In this document: in pieces, positions 45,725-56,230 of the stretch | How positions within the stretch are numbered: the stretch's first letter is position 1 | Layout: every line of letters begins with the position of its first letter | Assembly (NCBI GenBank): GCA_009760855.2 | Contig: WPIO01000099.1 | Coordinates: forward strand, 501,501 to 565,500 | Direction of reading: 5' to 3' | Source: Cristatella mucedo | Taxonomy: Eukaryota > Bryozoa > Phylactolaemata > Cristatellidae | DNA length: 64,000 bases | Notes under the pieces: generated by a model | The model's input: only the letters and a program-made list of their open reading frames with translations | What the model was told of the DNA's origin: nothing | The model's database searches: none | Position numbers and translations under genes: made by a program

Positions 45725-46590
45725 TTGATATTATTACGTAAATTTTAGGTGGTTGGAAAATTAAGAACAGTTTCAGAAACACGAGAGCATTGCAAATCTG
45801 GTGTAATGGCTCTGCCACATTTGGACTGAACTAGGCTGCAAAAATTACGTTTGCCACGGTTCTGGTCCATACTGACGAGCGACTAGCTCCGGTGAAGCTA
45901 ATGGCCGCTTTACCTGCGAAGGCGGTCGTTCTTTTTCCTGCATCGGACTAACTCAGTTTCACAGTGGCATTTCCTACACTGATATCGACCTCGCACGCAC
46001 GCACAAACACACGAACGCAAGATACGATTCACGGGCGCTTAACGACTGCGTTCGGTGGCGTCCCCCGAATTCTCCTGCCGCTTGCTTTGCTAACTCGTGG
46101 TCGAGACATCCTGTGGGCGTAGCATCGCCACCGTGTTGCCCCGCCCTAGCCTGACAGGGCAGTAGTGCCTAACGTCTCTGCGGCCGGGAGTCTACCTCTG
46201 ATTGGGTGGAGGCTTGCCCGAATGGCCACCCAGTGATGCAATCTTTTCCAGCCACTCTCTCGATCAGCTCCCGGAGTCGCGAGTGGACGTGTCGTCCGTC
46301 TCCGGCTCGCAGACTGTACTGCCCATGAATTTGATCGATTACATCTTGTAGAGAGGTCAGTGACTCCTTTTGCTGTCGGTGCTTGCTGCACCTCGTACGC
46401 GCTAGTCAACCTTCCGGGCGTTAAGCTGGAGACGACCCCTACAATCCCGCCGTCTCCTCACTCCGTCATCCCAAGAGAAAACAAGTCGATCTCGGTGACG
46501 ACGCCAACGCGTAGGCGAAGAAGGCCTTGAGCGAGCTGTGTCCTACTGTCAAAATACTAACCGGGACGGCAGGGCAAAAGCGGCATGACG
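45725..46590 (+). repeat. Rep A fragment, copy 4, with W-like insertion
   Basis: 45740-45900 repeats the Rep A block ACGAGAGCATTGCAA and ATTACGTTTGCCACGGTT already present at 44815-44890. 45925-46100 and 46445-46585 match 5600-5890. The ~340 bases between (46102-46445) are absent from Rep A copy 1 and begin with TGTGGGCGTAGCATCGCC, similar to 54966-54985 of repeat W. Confidence 0.6.
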
Positions 46591-46639
46591 TTTGACCCGG
46601 CACCGTGGGCCATTACGATAAGAAATTGTTACAGTCATT

Positions 46640-47130
46640 TGGCTACTAGACGAGCGACCCCATTCGGCTTGAATGCCGAACACTTTCCAGGCCGTTGTTT
46701 TTGGACATGGTTACGGCCGAGATTAACAGGCTAGCCGACATCAATCAGCCGCTTTCGTATTACGGATTGCGAACCAAGGCTATAGGCCGAAATATCACAG
46801 CCGCTTCGACAGCCGCCCAGCTGGCCATAAGCTCTCCAGGCTCGCAGCACTGTGGCTCCTGCTGGCTCACCGCTCGAGGACAAAGGTGCTTTATTAAACG
46901 ACGAGTTCTCTAGCGCCGCTCATTAATTTGAGCCAGCCTTGCCGTGCTTCAAGTCTGTCGAGAGTGGGAAGATCCAACCCCAGATCTGCCCTCTTAACTA
47001 ATGGTGCCGCTGAGCTAGCTTGCACACAAGCATCAACGCAACAACCGTTCGCTCTTATCTCTAACCTAATATCGCGACATACCAATGGGGTTCGAGAAGC
47101 AACACTAATTGTTTACTATCCAAAAATAAA
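46640..47130 (+). repeat. Element Z, copy 4 (coding-like part)
   Basis: Matches the reverse complement of 9830-10240. Plus-strand frame 46695-46913, open upstream as well, reads FLDMVTAEI and RLADINQPL; the nucleotide word GCTAGCCGACATCAATCAGCC is identical in copy 1. Confidence 0.65.
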
Positions 47131-47409
47131 CTGTTGATTTGGCACTCAAAATTGTTCTTTTTGATCAAATATGCCGAAGTCTTTGCATTTGCAACGTAAA
47201 ACCTCTTGTTCTACGTCTGTACATTGGCGATCTGAAACATGAGCTCGCACAGTGTGAAATACAGAGACATGCAATCGGGTCATTGGTCTTCTCGAGTAAT
47301 TATTGTCACTTGTCGCAGGCTATTTTTTTAGAGTACCACAAGGTAGGCCTATTCTTGCAGCAATTATTTTTTGCCGGCTCTGTAGACAAAGCAAAGCGTT
47401 TTGAGCATT

Positions 47410-48945
47410 AATTGAAACTTGTCCTTCATCATTCGAATGTTTGCTTTCCTGCTTAAATGCTTTTTCCTTCTCTTTTTTTGAAGAATTTCAGCTTCTTTCC
47501 TCCTATGTTGCTCCTCAAGCGACTTCGATGAATCTACAGAAGCTTCCGCAAATGAAGTAACGTCTTCACCTAGCTCAAGTTTAGATCTTCCACGAATGTA
47601 ATGTAATGTATCACCATCTGTAACTCCACAAAGTCATAAAGACGATGTGGGTGTTACGCAGGAGATTTTGGTATAGCCCACTCACAGCCTAAGCGGCTTT
47701 TGGTACGCATTCGGTACCCAACAGACTTCGTCTCACGCAGCAAAGAGAAAGTGGGAAGCATAGCAGAGTCAGGAGAGCAGTTGAGGTAGTGAGTAGCTTA
47801 GAAGTAGCAGATCAGGACCGCTGAAAAGGATGTGCCAGAGTCAGCAGTAGGAGAGTAGTTGTCGTTGCATAAGAATTGTGGAAGCAAGTTCTACAGTCTA
47901 GGACCTGCAGAGCTAAAGCTTCTATCGCCAACTGTCTTTAAGCTGAAGAATGGGACAGCTAATTTATTATCCAAACAGGACCTGAGGGCGCAAACAGGCT
48001 GAAACTGATGCAGCAGTTCAGCTAGGTATGAAGGAGCCAAGCCGTGGCGGGCCTTGAGGGTCAGCTTAGGAACTTTTCTCTGTATCATTTGCTCAGCCGA
48101 CAACCATCCTAGCTCTTTCAGCAATGGAGACACGTGTTCAAACCGTTGGGACTTAAAGACTAGCTTTGCAGCCATGTTCATAGTCCGCAGCAGTGGCCTT
48201 ATAGCTTTCTCTGGCAGCCCAGCCAAAAGTTATTTACACTAATCAAGCCAAACAGAACTAAAGAACTAGTTAAATTTTTTACAAGCCACTGTGAGAGACA
48301 GCTCCTAATCTTGGATAGGGATCGGATGTCATGGCTAGCTGTAGAAGCAGACTTCTGAATGAAGCTTTTAAAATTGAGGCAGCTGTCGAACACGACACCT
48401 AGATTACGAGCACGTGGTGAAGGTCGCACAATAGCATCACCTATTAGAAGAGCAAAGTCTTTTAATCTTTCCACATGCTTAGGGTGACCTATGAGCAGCT
48501 CTTCGGTTTTATCATCACAAGTTGAGGCTCTAGCTTGTTAAGCCCCCTTCGGACTTTTTCACATTCAGAGCCCTGCTTGTCTAAGAGATGTTTAATACCA
48601 TTTCTCGAATTTGGTTTTTAGTTTTCTTCTTATTTGCAGGAAAAGAGCACCTCTTAAGGGGTGATGGAATCGCTCCACGTATTAGCCGTACCGTCAAAAT
48701 ATACAGAAGTATACAGCTTGTTTATCAAGTCGTCCACACTACTGAGTGTGTCGGCAAAGATACTCCGTAATACGAAAGGGCTTTAAAATCGCACGCCACA
48801 GCTGCAATAGCCCGGAGAGAACGAATAGAATACCCGATATTTCCGACTCCCACTTGGTAATGAATCCAGTAGCTTTTTGTATAGATTTTAAAATTATTCT
48901 TAGCAGATCTGGTTAATACTCTGGGTTAGCTTTCCCGCTTCTAAA
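47410..48945 (-). pseudogene. HEPN-like family, copy D (fragment split by LINE-X)
   Basis: 47420-47600 matches 42020-42180 of copy C (CTTCATC, TTTCCTGCTTAAATGCTTTT, TTTTTCAGCTTCT words), and 48528-48945 matches 42180-42610 (GTTAAGCCCCCTTCGG, TCAGAGCC, CGTATTAGCC, GCTGCAATAGCCCGGAGAG). The two are separated by a LINE-X insertion. The segment that would hold the RN-x-x-x-H motif is deleted (near 48590-48600). Only the middle of the gene is present. Confidence 0.7.
47598..48525 (-). mobile_element. LINE-X 3' part inserted in HEPN-like copy D
   Basis: TACAT-type tail at 47598, C-terminal frame 47891-48226 (LPEKAIRPLLRTMNM, LHQFQPVCALRS, LDNKLAVPFF), thumb frame 48199-48474 (RNLGVVFDS, LSKIRSCL). 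Ends 5' within the thumb (STTSSTCDDKTEELLIG-like). Confidence 0.9.
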
Positions 48946-48949
48946 ATAA

Positions 48950-49065
48950 TTATTATGCACTTGATAAAGCGCCCTCGGAGAACTCAATCTCTTTCTAGGC
49001 GCTTCAGATTTTCTGCAAAGGGAAGCGTGAATGAATGGCGAGTAATATCATGCTGGATAAAAATA
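48950..49065 (-). mobile_element. LINE-Y 3' end scrap
   Basis: TTATGCACTTGATAAAGCGCC, hairpin, AGGCGCTTCAGATTTTCTGC, GAATGGCGAGTAATATCATGC. Confidence 0.85.
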
Positions 49066-49199
49066 ATGGAGAGTTTGCAGGAAACAACTGTTCTTTTCGA
49101 GCTCTCCCACAGCACTGGTCTGTGCTCTTTAGACCAGTATGTGCATTTCCATTACTCGGTGACAACTTCCTAGCACGACACTTTCGAACTTCTGTAGCC

Positions 49200-49560
49200 G
49201 CTAAAATAATAATAATCATAATAATACTTGACAAACTGTCCTCGGAGAACTCAATCTATTTCTAGGTGCTTTACATTTGCTGCAAAGAAAGCATGATTGA
49301 ATTTTTAGTAGTAGCATGCTTAATAAACAACAAGAAAAATATGGTTAGAGAGAGCATGCACACGGAGAGCGTGCAAGTGTAGTTAGTTGCAGCCTGCACA
49401 TTGTTATGACGATGAAGCACTTAAAGGACGAATAATGTGGACCCGATAAATGCAGTGATAAATTGGTGAGTTTGTAATTCCTTTTACCACGCGGTCAAGT
49501 CAGGAAATATCGTGATGGAAGTCGGTAATTTAATTAGGATGCTATTCACATGAATTCTAC
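49200..49560 (-). mobile_element. LINE-Y 3' end fragment
   Basis: (AAT)n tail, AACTCAATCTATTTCTAGG, ATGGTTAGAGAG and TTTAATTAGGATGCTATTC; like 1700-2050. Confidence 0.8.
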
Positions 49561-49564
49561 TGTT

Positions 49565-50185
49565 ATGATATGTTAATTACACTCGACAGCTTTTACCAAC
49601 TAGACTTGTCGAATAGGGGCTAGAGAGATTCTGCGTAAAACCACTTTGCCCTTTGTAGTTTAGACGAGCTTCCCTAACGGTTGAGGGCTACGAAATGACT
49701 ATGCCTGTCTCACTAGTCGGTTTTTATTTTTATTTTTTCACTTTAGGATAGGAATGAGGTCTAAGCAGCTACCCAGCCCGAGCTCCTTTATTGTATCCAT
49801 GTTCTTGAGCTTCTTCTTCTTACGCCTGACAGCAACGCAAGGCCTGTCTCACTAGTCGAGGCCTTGTTGACTTTTTGACTAGAAAGAGTACGTGGTCTCA
49901 GCCGATACCCAACCGGAGTAGGCATCGCACTCATCTTGTCCGAAATAGGGCTGTAGCCGGCCAAACCCCATTCCATTCCCGCCGATTCAAAAAATCCTAG
50001 ATCTCTTAAGCTGTTTGAGCTTTCACTACCACAGTCAGGTCCGAAACACTTCGATTAATGAATAATGAAGTGCTGGCTAGAGCCTAAATTATTCGGGAAC
50101 ATTCCTGAACTTAGAATCTTGAAAGTTGTGTTGCTGTTTTTAAAAACTTGAATGGCCATTCACGAAAAATGACCCATTGAGGTGC
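49565..50185. other. Interval with no recognised feature
   Basis: A short internal duplication is visible (GCCTGTCTCACTAGTCG at 49704 and 49842). No gene seen. Confidence 0.4.
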
Positions 50186-50189
50186 CAAC

Positions 50190-50365
50190 ATGCCATAATT
50201 GTTACCGAGCCTCGGAGGTTCCGCTACGTGTCTCCTTTGCTAAAGATGCTGCTACGGCTCCCGGCTGACCAAGGGATACCTTCTGCAGTTCTTATCCTGA
50301 CTCATAAGGCCCAACATGGCGTGTCTCCCGTACGTCTGTCTAAGCTGCTCCATCAGATTTAGCCT
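50190..50365 (+). mobile_element. LINE-X C-terminal scrap
   Basis: Frame RRFRYVSPLLKML, LRLPADQ, LILTHKAQHG, LHQI aligns with the LINE-X thumb/C-terminal region (compare 7400-7570 minus). Confidence 0.75.
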
Positions 50366-50369
50366 ATTC

Positions 50370-51750
50370 ACGAACGTAATACCTCTTTGTATGATAGGTT
50401 TGTATTTTAATTTAGATTAATTATTTTATTGAGACTAAATTTAATAATTTAGATAAGTTAGAACTTCAACCGTCGGCGAGGCGGCCAGCAAACGACTGGC
50501 TACTCGGCAAGAAAGTAAAGCACCACTTTACTGGGCTGTGCTGTGGTGCTGGGTCGGACCTACTTTACTTTACTAATAACGGCCTGCATTTCTACTGGTT
50601 TGCATTCGCTATCGCTCCGCACTCGAGCTGGCACCCGCCGATGAGTCACCGGCTGCAGCAGACCGGAAGGCTGTCGCTACTATAAAAATTTTCTGTTACA
50701 TTTGTTCATATCTGACCAGAGACGCCACGTTTGATATATAACGCATGCGCCCGCATCAAGTCCTATCAATAGGTTGCATCATAATATTCTGACACGTTCG
50801 CAAGTCATACTCTGCCGAATGGATAGTCTTTCGGTAAACCTAAAATACTGTAACGGGTGTGGTTTGTGTGGCACCCATTGCAAAGTTTTTCAACTCAACC
50901 GACCTTGCCACCGTTGTTGTAGGTTTCATAAAAAAATCCAAACCACCCAAGCGAACGCATTTACTGACACAGCAACCATTTCGATAATAATGATAACAGA
51001 AACCATTTCGATAATAATGGAAGTTCACCCTCCTTGATGCTGTCAAATTGTAAGTGGCAGTGTGATGTTGCTATACCACTGCGCCCGACCGATATCGTTT
51101 TGAGCTGTCATCTTACATACTATTATTAAATATTTCATGTCTTGTACGTATTTTAGTGAGGCTTCGTGACTAAGATCTCTTCTAATTAACACTCAAGGAT
51201 ACCAGAGCGGCCTACCGATTTCAAAATGACACCTGCACCGCTGTTACTTACTGCATCCGGCCTCTCTTCTACCGTTAGAACATCTGATAACTTTATTAAA
51301 CACTCCCCACCAACTCTCGTTACGACTGATACTAATTGCTTTTTAAACTACTAGCAATGCAGTCAGCACTTTCCCCTGATTTTGCATTAAATCGCTAGTG
51401 TTTTGCGGGTTTATGACGATCTATGCTCTTGACCTTTAGCCTAATTGCTAATGCCACTCAGAAAGATCTCGTTTTAAATTATTGAAGATAGCTAAAAACT
51501 ATTGCTGAAGCACCATACTTTGTGGCAATTTATTCAACTTAAAGCGATTCTTGGTATGTAGAAAGCAATAGTGGGAATGTCTTAGCCTCGGTCTCGCTTG
51601 TGGTTAGTTACCAGTAGTGGTTAAACTTTAACGTCCACCAAGCACTAATCCCAGGGTCATCTGTGAGCTCTCCGACTTTCTTTGAGTTTTTTTTAATCGT
51701 AATAACCCTCTTTTATAGTAGGTGACTTCGACTGTTTGGAAATTTTGACA
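50370..51750. other. Interval with no recognised feature
   Basis: An imperfect repeat AACCATTTCGATAATAATG occurs twice at 50983-51018. No other feature that I can support. Confidence 0.4.
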
Positions 51751-52049
51751 TTCACTTTAGTAACTCATCTGATTCGATTGCCCTAGCTCCCTAAATAGAG
51801 ATTAAGATCTTTTAGGGCACTGTAAAAATGAATTTGTTTTTTTTACTCGCGAATGAAATTGAGACGCACTGTTCAGAGAAACTGCTGGCGGAGGTGGCAG
51901 ATGGGATAGGAGCAGGCGGAATGCAAACGAACACTGCTGAGAGCACAAGGAGACTCGCCTAAAACGGGCAGTAGTTTTGTATGCACTGCAACACAATGGG
52001 GACTCACTTCATCCGGCAGTCCCTTTTTAGTGTACCAACCTCTGACCAC

Positions 52050-52192
52050 TATTCATTTCGTTTGTTTTTTCAAGCATGATTTTACTTACCATTCAATTGC
52101 ATTTCACTTTACAGCAAATGTAAAGCGCCTAGAGAGAGATTAAGTTCTCTGAGGGCGCTTTATCAAGTGAATTATTGTTATTATTATTATCA
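52050..52192 (+). mobile_element. LINE-Y 3' end scrap
   Basis: GCAAATGTAAAGCGCCTAGAG, GAGATTAAGTTCTCTGAGGG, CGCTTTATCAAGTG and an ATT tail: close to consensus. Confidence 0.9.
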
Positions 52193-52424
52193 TTTGCCAA
52201 AGTTCGTAGAATTACGAGGATAGAGTTGTCGCACCGTACGTCGATCTTTCAACCAACCACAAGCCTGATCACTAGCATGAGGTCCTATTGGTCTTGCCAT
52301 GACTGAGATGCACCCAGAAATAGTCTGTGTGCAAACACGTAGCCACTGAATCGAAGTCTTTAGCACTATAACACTATAAGGCATGCGGCAGCAGGACGGC
52401 ATCATGGCAACAAGTGAACTGTAA

Positions 52425-52760
52425 GTTCTTACTCTCGCACGCCAATCGCTTTTGAGTCGCGAACACCAGCTGCACGAGTGAGATAAGCTCTTTTAGTTGA
52501 AAGTGTCAACCTTCACAGCACTTTCCTAAATACATCGTCAGATCCCTGTAGTTTCTCCAGCAGCATGGAGCTGCTACTTTCATGCTAATCACTATCTTAG
52601 CTGCCCTGCTTACTCAGTTGTAGATGTCAATTTATTTTTGCTGTGTGAGGTTCAATTTTTAGGCTACCGAATGAGAGCTGAAAAAAGGTCAAACGTAGAG
52701 TGTGCTATATAAATATGTGTTGTGTTACAACTACCTAATCTGTGTAGCTTAGCCGAGGGA
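52425..52760 (+). repeat. Repeat V scrap followed by LINE-X 3' scrap
   Basis: 52430-52555 matches 3467-3580 (ACACCAGCTGC). 52560-52735 has LINE-X C-terminal words in plus orientation (GAGCTGCTACTTTCATGCTA, GGCTACCGAATGAGAG). Confidence 0.55.
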
Positions 52761-52885
52761 CAGACGAAGATGGTTACGACCCTCGTGCCGACCAAGGTCT
52801 GGCCGAGGTCGTGTGCTTGTGCACCGTTACCTACTTAAAGCGCCCGATAGAGATTACGTTCTGTCAGGGCGTTATGCAAATCGAA
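52745..52885 (+). repeat. SINE-like copy S4
   Basis: GACCAAGGTCTGGCCGAGGTCGTG and AAAGCGCCCGATAGAGATTACGTT match the S family core and its LINE-Y-like tail. A box degraded. Confidence 0.5.
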
Positions 52886-53295
52886 TAAGCATTACACACA
52901 ATTTGTTACACCACATCCCATCATAACAAATGATTAAATGGCAATAGGTTTGCCAGAAGTAGAAATCGTTTTAAGACGGCAAGATTTAATTTGAAATCAA
53001 GCCATCAGAGAAAACGTAGCACTAATACGTTAACGTTAGTTAATATTGAAGAGCAAGGAATGCTTAACGAAATTTGTATTTATATATTTTTTATTTCATT
53101 TGTATAGCAACGTAAGAAAACTAAAACTGTATCAAGGCGCTTTGCATGAGCCGCAGGTCTCGAGCCCTCTATCTCGGTTTTTAAAGACGACCACCGTAAT
53201 CCCTAGTCTACACCACAGCTTTAGAGTGTATCTAAAGTTGTATCTTGTAAATGATATTCTAATGTAGCTCAGTAACACCATTAGCAACATGGACT

Positions 53296-53450
53296 AAGTG
53301 GGTGTTACTCTCTGGTTTGGCTGAGTGGTTAAGGTGCTCGCCCTGACCAAGCTGGGGACGAGGTCTTGGGCTCGTGCCCATTGGTATATGTGAAGCATAG
53401 GAATAGAGAATGAATTCTCTTTGGTCACCATACAAATGAGTTTTATTTAT
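53296..53450 (+). repeat. tRNA-derived SINE copy S2 (best tRNA-like head)
   Basis: TTTGGCTGAGTGGTTAAGG is a polymerase III A box of the leucine/serine tRNA type. About 45 bases on, GGGCTCGTGCCC stands where the B box belongs. Body GTGAAGCATAGGAATAGAGAATGAATTCTC, then (TTTA)n at 53441-53459. S1 and S3 share the body. Confidence 0.65.
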
Positions 53451-53499
53451 TTATTTATCGTTTAGAGTTTTGTTTGTATAGCGCATTTCAATTATAGGT

Positions 53500-53860
53500 G
53501 GTTCTCGGTTCGCATTCCACAGTCAGCAGACTTAATGTCATGCAACGGGGAGAGAGCGGAAATAAAGCAAGCGGAAAGTTCACCATACTTACGAATTATA
53601 TGTACTTATTTATTTATGGAGGATAGTAATTAGCGTTACAGTTTGTTATTGTATTATATAGTTTGTTGTAATTTTTTTTCCAAAGTTCATTCCAAGTATA
53701 GGAAGCTTTCGGTTCGCATTCGGCAGCCAATAGACTTAATTTCATGCAACTTACAGGTAGCAGAAATGAACGCTTAGAATGGAGAGCAATTGCGGTAGGG
53801 AGTAGGGCGGAAGTAGGAGCACGGGGTGGCTGAAACGCAGGCCCCACATACGTCAGCAGA
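53500..53860 (-). mobile_element. Degenerate LINE-X 3' scraps (two)
   Basis: Two similar pieces (53505-53580 and 53695-53850) with TTCGGTTCGCATTCGGCAGCC, AGACTTAATxTCATGCAAC. Both minus orientation. Confidence 0.55.
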
Positions 53861-54184
53861 AGACCATGCAGCCTAGTATGAGATATCTGGAAGGGAAATC
53901 CGAAATCAGTTGAACCGCCACAACAAAATGGACCGTGCGGAAGCTGTGGTGGGAGCCATGCTGCGAGGATTTTTGTGAGTGATTAGACAGTAAAGCATTC
54001 TTATTAGAGCAGACTAGATTTGAGCTGCCCGTCTGGCAGTCGATCCAATAACACTTGCCAACAATGGAATCATGTGAATGCACTCGCTAGAATCACTACA
54101 GCCGGCTACCTACGACCGCGCCAGGCACAAGATTTTTCGTAGCGGCACAGTGTGTGCATTTTTCCAAAAATCTGAAGCTCACAA

Positions 54185-54370
54185 CGTATGTCCGTCGGCA
54201 ACTCCCCAACGTTATACAGACCATATGGGTGCTATGCATGAGCGTTTTTTAAAGCTCACTCACATTCTACGCGGCTTTAGGTACGTATTCGGTGGCAAAA
54301 AAACTTCGTCTCATGCAACAAAGAGAAAGTGTGGAGCATAACAGAGTCAGGAGAGCAGTTGAGGTGCTGA
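54185..54370 (-). mobile_element. LINE-X 3' scrap
   Basis: GTCCGTCGGCAACTCC, ACAGACCATATGGGTG, GCGGCTTTAGGTACG, CTTCGTCTCATGCAACAAAG: the LINE-X 3' end without a clear tail. Confidence 0.75.
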
Positions 54371-54599
54371 ACCATGCGCCAAAGATAACAGCTCAGCGCT
54401 CCTCATTCTGCACTAACAGCAGCATCGTATTGGAAATAGTACAAACAATATCCTGGATATTATTGCACAGTATCTGCCGATGAAATATGGCGGACTATGG
54501 AAGAGCTTGAGTTCTCTGCGGATCTACAATAAAGGTATCCTTATTTTCAATAATAATTACTATTACGAATATTCTTATTTACTTGTTAAGGTTTAGGGT

Positions 54600-54715
54600 C
54601 TATTCCGACGTAAGGTAGCTCAGTCGTTCAGGCAGGAACGGCCGAAGGGTCCCCTACGGTGGCCGCACTAGACCCCGTCTAGCCTACCTACGCAACCGCG
54701 AAGTAGAACTGTGCA
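54600..54715 (+). repeat. tRNA-like head adjoining repeat W
   Basis: AAGGTAGCTCAGTCGTTCAGGC resembles an A box. No B box of quality follows. Weak. Confidence 0.25.
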
Positions 54716-55830
54716 AAATCGCCGGTAACGTCGCAATCACAGTTTTGCACGTCAAGGTCCTCGGCCACCCCTTCCCCAAGAGGTGCCAGCGTTGCGGCCT
54801 TGCAATCGCGCCACCTGGACTGCAGTGTCGCAATAACGACACTACGGCTGCTTCGACAGATGACTTTTAGCTGGCTCGTCTACAGGCTGCTCACACTGAC
54901 TGGCTCCCGCTCACTACCGCTAGGAATCGCATACCGGCAGGCCGTTACTCGCGGAGAGCAGCTATGTGGGCGTGTCATCGCCGTCACGTGGTTCCACCCC
55001 TCCAGCCTACGTTCCCTCCGCCCAGCGGCCGAGCTCCTTGCCGGCACGTGACGCGCTCCTGGCCGCGCAATTCACTTTCCGCCTGTGCATCGGCATGTAC
55101 GCACTTTATCCACTCTCTCCTCTTCGAAGTAATTCAAAGTTCTCCCTTGACACCACGTGCTACGGAGCAGCACGCACGACGGCTGCTATATCATATAATA
55201 CAGCCGTCGTCGACAACGCAACGTCTCGAGCTCGTGGGGGCATGGCTCTCCGTCGCGCCGCAATCACGCGCCCGGGCGCCCCCACAACGACATTTAGGCC
55301 CACACCTTATATAATGCATTGGGCGGAAGACGAGATGAAGCTCAGCCGAAGGCAAGAATTAAATTTCAATTTTTTTTTATCCCCAAAGCAGCAGCTAGGC
55401 GGCTTTCCTATCAGGACTGGAACGCGCGGAACCGGGCAAATTTTTCGCTTCGGCGGCTCCGAAACGAAAGAGAACTCCGAGATCCTTAGCGGTTCAGTTT
55501 TTGCTCCTAGCTTTGGCTCACCTCCCATATTTAGTTACAAGTAAGTCGGTCATGTCGAAGCCTCATACACGTAATTGCGTCCATAAAAGGTAGCAGCATC
55601 AACAAATATCAAAGGTCATATTATTCATTTTGTTTGTTTTTCAAGCATGATTTTACTTACCGTTCAATTGAATTTCACTTGGCATCAAATGTAAAGCGCC
55701 TAGAAAGAGATTAAGTTCTCTGAGGGCGCTTTATTAAGTGCATTATTATTATTATTGTCATTTTTGCCAGCGGGTAAAAATTAGCCGAACGATTTGCAGG
55801 TCAAATGTCATACCATGATCTCGTTAATAC
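54716..55830 (+). repeat. Repeat W, copy 2, with long open frame and a consensus 5' splice site
   Basis: Paralogue of 1-640 with extra sequence at 54955-55320. A plus-strand frame is open from 54966 to 55542 and ends in GTGTACxAG-like sequence with ACAAGTAAGT at 55539-55548, a perfect GTAAGT donor. The last 60 codons contain FRFGGSE, SGSVFAPSFGSP, phenylalanine-glycine words typical of low-complexity exons such as nucleoporins. The same words survive in part in copy 1 (FGGSETEENSE). Either a host exon that was duplicated or chance. Just upstream of FICD but not shown to be part of it. Confidence 0.4.
55625..55762 (+). mobile_element. LINE-Y 3' end scrap inside repeat W copy 2
   Basis: CAAATGTAAAGCGCCTAG, GAGATTAAGTTCTCTGAGGG, CGCTTTATTAAGTGCATTATT. 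Absent from W copy 1 (near 580). Confidence 0.9.
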
Positions 55831-56064
55831 AAAGTCACAACACTGGCAGCTAATAAGCCTCAGTCTATCGCTGCTATTTCACAAGTGACTAAAATTTATC
55901 TTTTTCTACCTTACTCATATTTGGTAATTGGAGTTCGGCTGTCAAGCTCTCGGGTTGAGAACGTGGTGGGGCGCTGTAATGATAGCCGGAAGTAATTCAA
56001 AGTTCACTCGGTTATCGTTGCAAGCCGTTCCTTGTTGCGCCTGCTTTCTCCTGACACCCTGAGA

Positions 56065-56230
56065 ATGGCAGAGTCGCGGGTAAGTAGCCATTTATTTGCA
56101 GAAGCGGACTATTTAGCGAGTTTTATTCCCATTCTGGGACCGATTAAATGCTACTACAGCTGCTCCTACGCTACCAACATTGGAGGCACGGAACCGCCCG
56201 CCGGGTACGACGGCCTCGATGCCAAGAAAG
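56065..56230 (+). CDS. FICD: FICD/HYPE homologue, upstream exon (5' end unresolved)
   Basis: An open frame ends GCCAAGAAAG followed by GTGAGC at 56231, a good donor that leaves phase 1. It joins the acceptor at 57621/57622 to give an uninterrupted reading, D-A-K-K-D-G-I-N. I start at the ATG of 56065 (M-A-E-S-R); the frame is also open to a CTG/TTG-type codon at 56032, and an alternative acceptor, ATTTGCAG at 56094-56101, would start the exon there. The peptide holds one hydrophobic stretch, YLASFIPILGPIKCYYSC, that may be a weak membrane anchor. FICD proteins normally have an N-terminal signal anchor in the ER membrane, which is otherwise not visible here, so a further upstream exon is possible. 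Confidence 0.55.

Noticed and set aside
46146-46409. 87-codon minus-strand open frame in the W-like insertion
   Set aside because: No homologue in the W copies at 1-640 or 54716-55830 keeps this frame.
56066-56101. A micro-intron using CGG-GTAAGT to ATTTGCAG in the FICD upstream exon
   Set aside because: It would be under 30 bases. The two sites are good matches, but they are more probably alternative ends of different exons or chance.
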